From the NCBI GenBank assembly GCA_031259365.1, contig JAIRLP010000035.1:1-8497 (forward strand): a stretch of DNA of 8,497 nucleotides. Reading direction: 5' to 3'. Position numbers and translations under genes: made by a program. This document shows, piece after piece, positions 6,224 through 8,497 of this stretch. The notes under the pieces are model-generated. The model saw nothing but the letters and a program-made list of their open reading frames with translations, was not told the DNA's origin and did not search any database. Origin of the DNA: Rickettsiales bacterium. Lineage in GTDB: Bacteria; Pseudomonadota; Alphaproteobacteria; Rs-D84. The first letter of the stretch is position 1, and each line of letters opens with the position of its first letter.

Positions 6224-6252
6224 ATGATATCAAACTTGTCGCAAAAGTGCAA
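6224..6252 (-). promoter_or_regulatory. Sigma70-type promoter for tyrS
   Basis: On the minus strand, TTGCAC (6247-6252) and TATCAT (6224-6229) are 17 bases apart. The start near 6217 would leave a very short leader, so a T-box-like leader for tyrS is not possible from this promoter. Confidence 0.45.
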
Positions 6253-6312
6253 CCTGTTCCATGATAATTGCTAATCATTATTCACTGTCCGAATCTGCCT
6301 GCGAAGGGATGG

Positions 6313-6331
6313 CAAAATACTTTGTATTTTG
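6313..6331. repeat. Perfect AT-rich palindrome upstream of tyrS
   Basis: CAAAATAC (6313-6320), TTT, GTATTTTG (6324-6331) form perfect eight-base arms. On the + strand GTTTTTAA follows, which gives it some resemblance to a weak terminator. It could equally be a protein-binding site between tyrS and the region in front of thyX. Confidence 0.35.
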
Positions 6332-6378
6332 GTTTTTAATTCATAAATTAGAATCCAGCAATCAGCGTGGCGCAATAC

Positions 6379-6407
6379 TTGCAATTTTGCCAAATTATTG
6401 CTAGACT
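6379..6407 (+). promoter_or_regulatory. Possible promoter for the thyX leader region
   Basis: TTGCAA (6379-6384) and TAGACT (6402-6407) are 17 bases apart, each matching the consensus at 4 of 6 positions. It overlaps the dyad GCAATA (6372-6377) with TATTGC (6396-6401). A start near 6414 would place the first hairpin at the very 5' end of the transcript. I see no better promoter between here and thyX. Confidence 0.3.
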
Positions 6408-6418
6408 GCTGACGAATC

Positions 6419-6639
6419 CCATAGAGATATGGCTTTCAGGACTGTGATTAGTCCTTATTATGCACGGTGCAGTTGCACCGATATCTGGTGTGGCGGTGTT
6501 TTCTGCACCGTTGTGTCCTGGCCTTTACATGGTCGGGAAGTCGCTTGCTATACAACAGGGGCAACCCAAAAGCAGCGAAGTCATTTTGCATAATATGATT
6601 AATCAACTTCCCGACCACTTCTTTTATGGCGGTTTTTTT
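6419..6639 (+). ncRNA. Candidate structured RNA or cis-acting leader upstream of thyX
   Basis: A chain of hairpins can be drawn on the + strand: CCATA-GAGA-TATGG (6419-6432), AGGACT/AGTCCT (6438-6455), CGGTGC-AGTT-GCACCG (6465-6480), CGGTG/CACCG (6494-6510), and a perfect 12-bp stem joining TGGTCGGGAAGT (6530-6541) to 6606-6617. Inside that stem are CGC-TGCT/AGCA-GCG with one bulge (6542-6577) and GGG-GCAA-CCC (6558-6567). Two loops are GNRA tetraloops on this strand only. The region ends in a terminator-like hairpin, and no strong promoter lies between it and thyX 47 bases on. I do not recognise a known RNA family: there are no RNase P, tmRNA, SRP, T-box, TPP or cobalamin signatures. A 66-codon ORF overlaps it and is the competing explanation. 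Confidence 0.4.
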
Positions 6640-6660
6640 CTACCAATCCGGGGGGGTTAG
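6460..6660 (+). CDS. Small hypothetical ORF, 66 aa, doubtful
   Basis: The frame from the ATG at 6460 to the TAG at 6660 would encode MHGAVAPISG..., with central GLYMVGKSLAIQQGQPKSS and later INQLPDHFFYGGFFLP. It has no signal peptide and no recognised domain. The wording vaguely recalls short prophage-borne ORFs, but I cannot name a family. Its local GC content is higher than that of the flanking genes. No ribosome binding site is at a useful distance (AGGA at 6438-6441 is too far). The codons for VGKS and LPDH are the two arms of the 12-bp stem, so RNA structure alone could explain the sequence. It ends 26 bases before thyX. Confidence 0.22.
   Translation: MHGAVAPISGVAVFSAPLCPGLYMVGKSLAIQQGQPKSSEVILHNMINQLPDHFFYGGFFLPIRGG
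6611..6639 (+). terminator. Terminator-like hairpin in front of thyX
   Basis: CCG (6611-6613) pairs with CGG (6630-6632) and CCA (6615-6617) with TGG (6627-6629), with A6614 bulged and a nine-base loop. Seven T's follow directly (6633-6639). Its left arm is also the 3' arm of the 12-bp stem with 6530-6541, so the two folds exclude one another. Confidence 0.4.
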
Positions 6661-6686
6661 AGAGAACAACATAAAAGGCAAATGAC

Positions 6687-7331
6687 ATGAAAATCATAGA
6701 ACAATCTCATTCCATATTATCTCCGGCGACGAATGACGAATGGACAACGCAGGCTAAATTGATAGAATCGGCTGGCAGAACTGCATACAAATCAGAAGAT
6801 AAAATTTCAGAAGATTCCTCTGAAAAGTTTATAAAAATGATTTCCACAAGAAATCATGGGGCCGTGTTGGAATTTGGAAATATGGTTGTCAAATTCATTA
6901 CCGACCGCGGCGTTTCTCACGAGATTGTCCGCCACAGAATTGCTTCGTTCTTGCAGGAAAGCACAAGATATTGTAATTATGGCAAAGACAAATTCGGCAA
7001 GGAAATTACAGTCATAAAACCAAGCACTTGGGATGATTGGGCGGAAACGGCTCGAAACAATTGGACAAATGCCGTTCGGCAATCTGAGAAATCTTATCTT
7101 GCAATGATTGATGACGGCGTGACCCCGCAGCAAGCAAGGGCGGTATTGCCAAATTCACTAAAAACAGAAATAAATGTCGGCGGCAACTTTCGCGAATGGC
7201 GGCACATTTTTCAGCTTCGCGCCATCAGCCGCGCGGCGCACCCGGATATAAGAGCCTTGATGATACCATTGTATGAAGAGTGCCGCACAAAATTGCCTTG
7301 CGTATTTGACATGGGGGATATCCAGCGGTAG
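6687..7331 (+). CDS. thyX: FAD-dependent thymidylate synthase ThyX
   Basis: ThyX makes dTMP from dUMP using methylene-tetrahydrofolate and reduced FAD, without needing a separate dihydrofolate reductase to recycle folate. The 214-residue length is ordinary. The ThyX signature RHRxxS-x4-SxR is present as R82-H83-R84, S87, S92 and R94. LPNSLKTEI (154-162) and FREWRHIFQLR (168-178) followed by AAHPDIR (183-189) are the other conserved blocks for FAD and dUMP binding. AAAAGG (6673-6678) lies eight bases before the ATG. The N-terminal style (AGRTAYKSEDKI, then ESTRYCNYGKDKFG) resembles ThyX of clostridia and phages, so lateral origin is possible. It lies downstream of the candidate structured leader and convergent with the MFS gene. 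Confidence 0.94.
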   Translation: MKIIEQSHSILSPATNDEWTTQAKLIESAGRTAYKSEDKISEDSSEKFIKMISTRNHGAVLEFGNMVVKFITDRGVSHEIVRHRIASFLQESTRYCNYGKDKFGKEITVIKPSTWDDWAETARNNWTNAVRQSEKSYLAMIDDGVTPQQARAVLPNSLKTEINVGGNFREWRHIFQLRAISRAAHPDIRALMIPLYEECRTKLPCVFDMGDIQR

Positions 7332-7363
7332 AAAATACAAATCACGCCGATTAGTGGGATTTC

Positions 7364-8497
7364 TTACTCATCCTGTATCCCTTTGATGGTCAAGACTTTT
7401 TTCAGCGGGAATAATATCAGCGCCAGGACAACCAAACAAACAAGCATTGTTGGAACAATACCCACATTGTCCAACAAAGGCTTGGCCAGAATCATCATCA
7501 ATCCCGATATCCCCATATTAAACATAGAATAAACAGACAATACCGTTCCGCGTTCTGTTGATTGAATCTTATGATGAATATAATCTTTGAAGACCAGCCC
7601 ATACATTGACTGGGTTGCAGGGATAATCGCAATAAATGCGGTTATCGCATACACCAGCGTCATATTACCCGCTGCATAGACGGCCGCAATTGCCGCGGCA
7701 AATCCCGCGAACAATGCCCCGATGCAGATAAACAGCAACGAACGGACACCCAAGAACTTCTTCAGCCTGTGCGATATTTTTGAAAAGACCGCCCTGGAAC
7801 CTTGGTTGATTCCAACAAAGAATCCGAACAAAGCAACTGGTACCAATGCCGTCTGCATAACAGGTTGCAGAATCCACAGCAATATAATCGTAAAGCCCGA
7901 ATAAACCGTTGGGAAAATCATCAGCCATTTAATTTCAGGGTGCTTGACTGACATTTTTACAATCGACAAACAGTCCCGCCAAGGACTGGATTCTGGAACG
8001 ACTTTGCGTCGTACTTCGCGCAGTTCTGGCAACAACATGAAAATACCCAGGGCGATTAACGCCGACAGTACTTCTGCCCCCAGCACTAGATTTTCGTTGA
8101 TCGCGTACAATGCGCCGCCTGTCAAAACCGCTGTAAAAGTCGCAACTTGGGAAAAAGTATGAATACTGCCATTTTCGCGCAGATAATCTTTTTCACGCCC
8201 TATTCGTTTCAACAAGTCAAAAGCATACGCTTCTTTGGTTCCTGAAAATAAAGCAGACGCCAGCCCCAGTCCCGTTTCGCATAACAAAACGCCCCAGAAG
8301 CCTTCGGCAAAAAACAGCCAAGACATTGACAGCACTTGAACAAAAGCCCCAATAATCAAAATCTTGCGCCGCGAAAACACGTCAGACAGGTACCCCGATG
8401 GGATTTCAAATAAAAACGCAGTGATACGAAATAATCCTTGAATCAGGAAAAATTCCCCGATTGAAACGCCGCGTCCTTGGTACAGTAAAACGACAAT
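7364..8497 (-). CDS. Major facilitator superfamily transporter, C-terminal 377 residues
   Basis: The frame is open to the window edge, so the true start lies beyond position 8497; the in-frame GTG at 8380 is internal because conserved MFS sequence continues upstream of it. The visible part begins in or just before the second membrane segment: GEFFLIQGLFRITAFLFEIP, then GYLSDVFSRRK (35-45), the MFS motif A loop. About ten hydrophobic segments follow, with a basic and acidic central loop near ELREVRRKVVPESSPWRDC. The block STERGTVLSVYSMFNMG in the second half is a frequent MFS feature. It would move a small solute across the inner membrane, but the substrate cannot be read from the sequence. 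The C-terminus ends IKGIQDE, 32 bases from the thyX stop on the other strand. Confidence 0.88.
   Translation of the reverse strand: MVVLLYQGRGVSIGEFFLIQGLFRITAFLFEIPSGYLSDVFSRRKILIIGAFVQVLSMSWLFFAEGFWGVLLCETGLGLASALFSGTKEAYAFDLLKRIGREKDYLRENGSIHTFSQVATFTAVLTGGALYAINENLVLGAEVLSALIALGIFMLLPELREVRRKVVPESSPWRDCLSIVKMSVKHPEIKWLMIFPTVYSGFTIILLWILQPVMQTALVPVALFGFFVGINQGSRAVFSKISHRLKKFLGVRSLLFICIGALFAGFAAAIAAVYAAGNMTLVYAITAFIAIIPATQSMYGLVFKDYIHHKIQSTERGTVLSVYSMFNMGISGLMMILAKPLLDNVGIVPTMLVCLVVLALILFPLKKVLTIKGIQDE

Noticed and set aside
6204..6278. N-terminal extension of TyrRS.
   Set aside because: The promoter and ribosome binding site lie inside it, and conserved TyrRS sequence starts at 6203.
6262..6283. 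Fur-box-like sequence TGATAATTGCTAATCATTAT upstream of tyrS.
   Set aside because: Only the right half matches the classical box well; the left half fits only with a gap, and iron control of tyrS is not expected.
6408..6437. CTGACGA (6409-6415) followed by a hairpin, resembling the core of a hammerhead ribozyme.
   Set aside because: The required GAAA after stem II is absent on the same strand; the sequence after the hairpin is CTTTC, and no cleavage-site stem can be placed.
7332..7363. Possible bidirectional terminator between thyX and the MFS gene.
   Set aside because: AAATC and GATTT can pair, but the stem is short with a bulge and no T-run follows on either strand.
7665..7928. Alternative-frame ORF on the minus strand inside the MFS gene.
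   Set aside because: It is fully contained in a well-supported transporter gene and shows no domain.

Overview
The window looks like chromosomal DNA from an AT-rich, probably anaerobic alphaproteobacterium; uncultured gut alphaproteobacteria would fit, but that placement is inference. Three things point this way. The start of a pyruvate:ferredoxin oxidoreductase gene suggests anaerobic metabolism. The neighbouring EnvC-type LytM factor and CtpA-type S41 protease are a familiar alphaproteobacterial pair. The intergenic regions carry CGTCATTCC-type palindromic repeats common in AT-rich alphaproteobacteria. No rRNA, tRNA, CRISPR array or transposase gene was found.

Layout. Positions 1-212 (-) hold the N-terminus of PFOR. 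It is divergent from a DUF3419-like SAM-dependent enzyme at 342-1181 (+), and each gene has a recognisable sigma70-type promoter in the shared spacer. The gap between that gene and ctpA (1461-2843, -) holds a compact non-coding element with 20-24 bp terminal inverted repeats, an ATTTA direct repeat at its edges and two inverted hairpin repeats. Next come a Fic-fold gene (2997-3716, +), envC (3720-4793, -), a repeat-filled gap, tyrS (4980-6203, -), a 483-bp stretch without a secure gene, thyX (6687-7331, +) and the C-terminal part of an MFS transporter (7364-8497, -) that runs off the window.

How the genes relate. EnvC and CtpA are both envelope proteins concerned with peptidoglycan hydrolysis and its control. 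Here they are separated by a Fic gene on the other strand. That Fic protein has Gln where the catalytic His should be and lacks the usual inhibitory Glu motif, so it is probably not a normal AMP transferase. PFOR, TyrRS and ThyX serve central metabolism, translation and dTMP synthesis.

The least explained region lies in front of thyX (about 6411-6660). It contains a run of well-formed hairpins, two with GNRA tetraloops on the + strand, a perfect 12-bp long-range stem, and a terminator-like hairpin with seven T's that would compete with that stem. This suggests a structured leader or small RNA, possibly a transcription attenuator for thyX. A 66-codon ORF overlaps the same bases and is the competing explanation.
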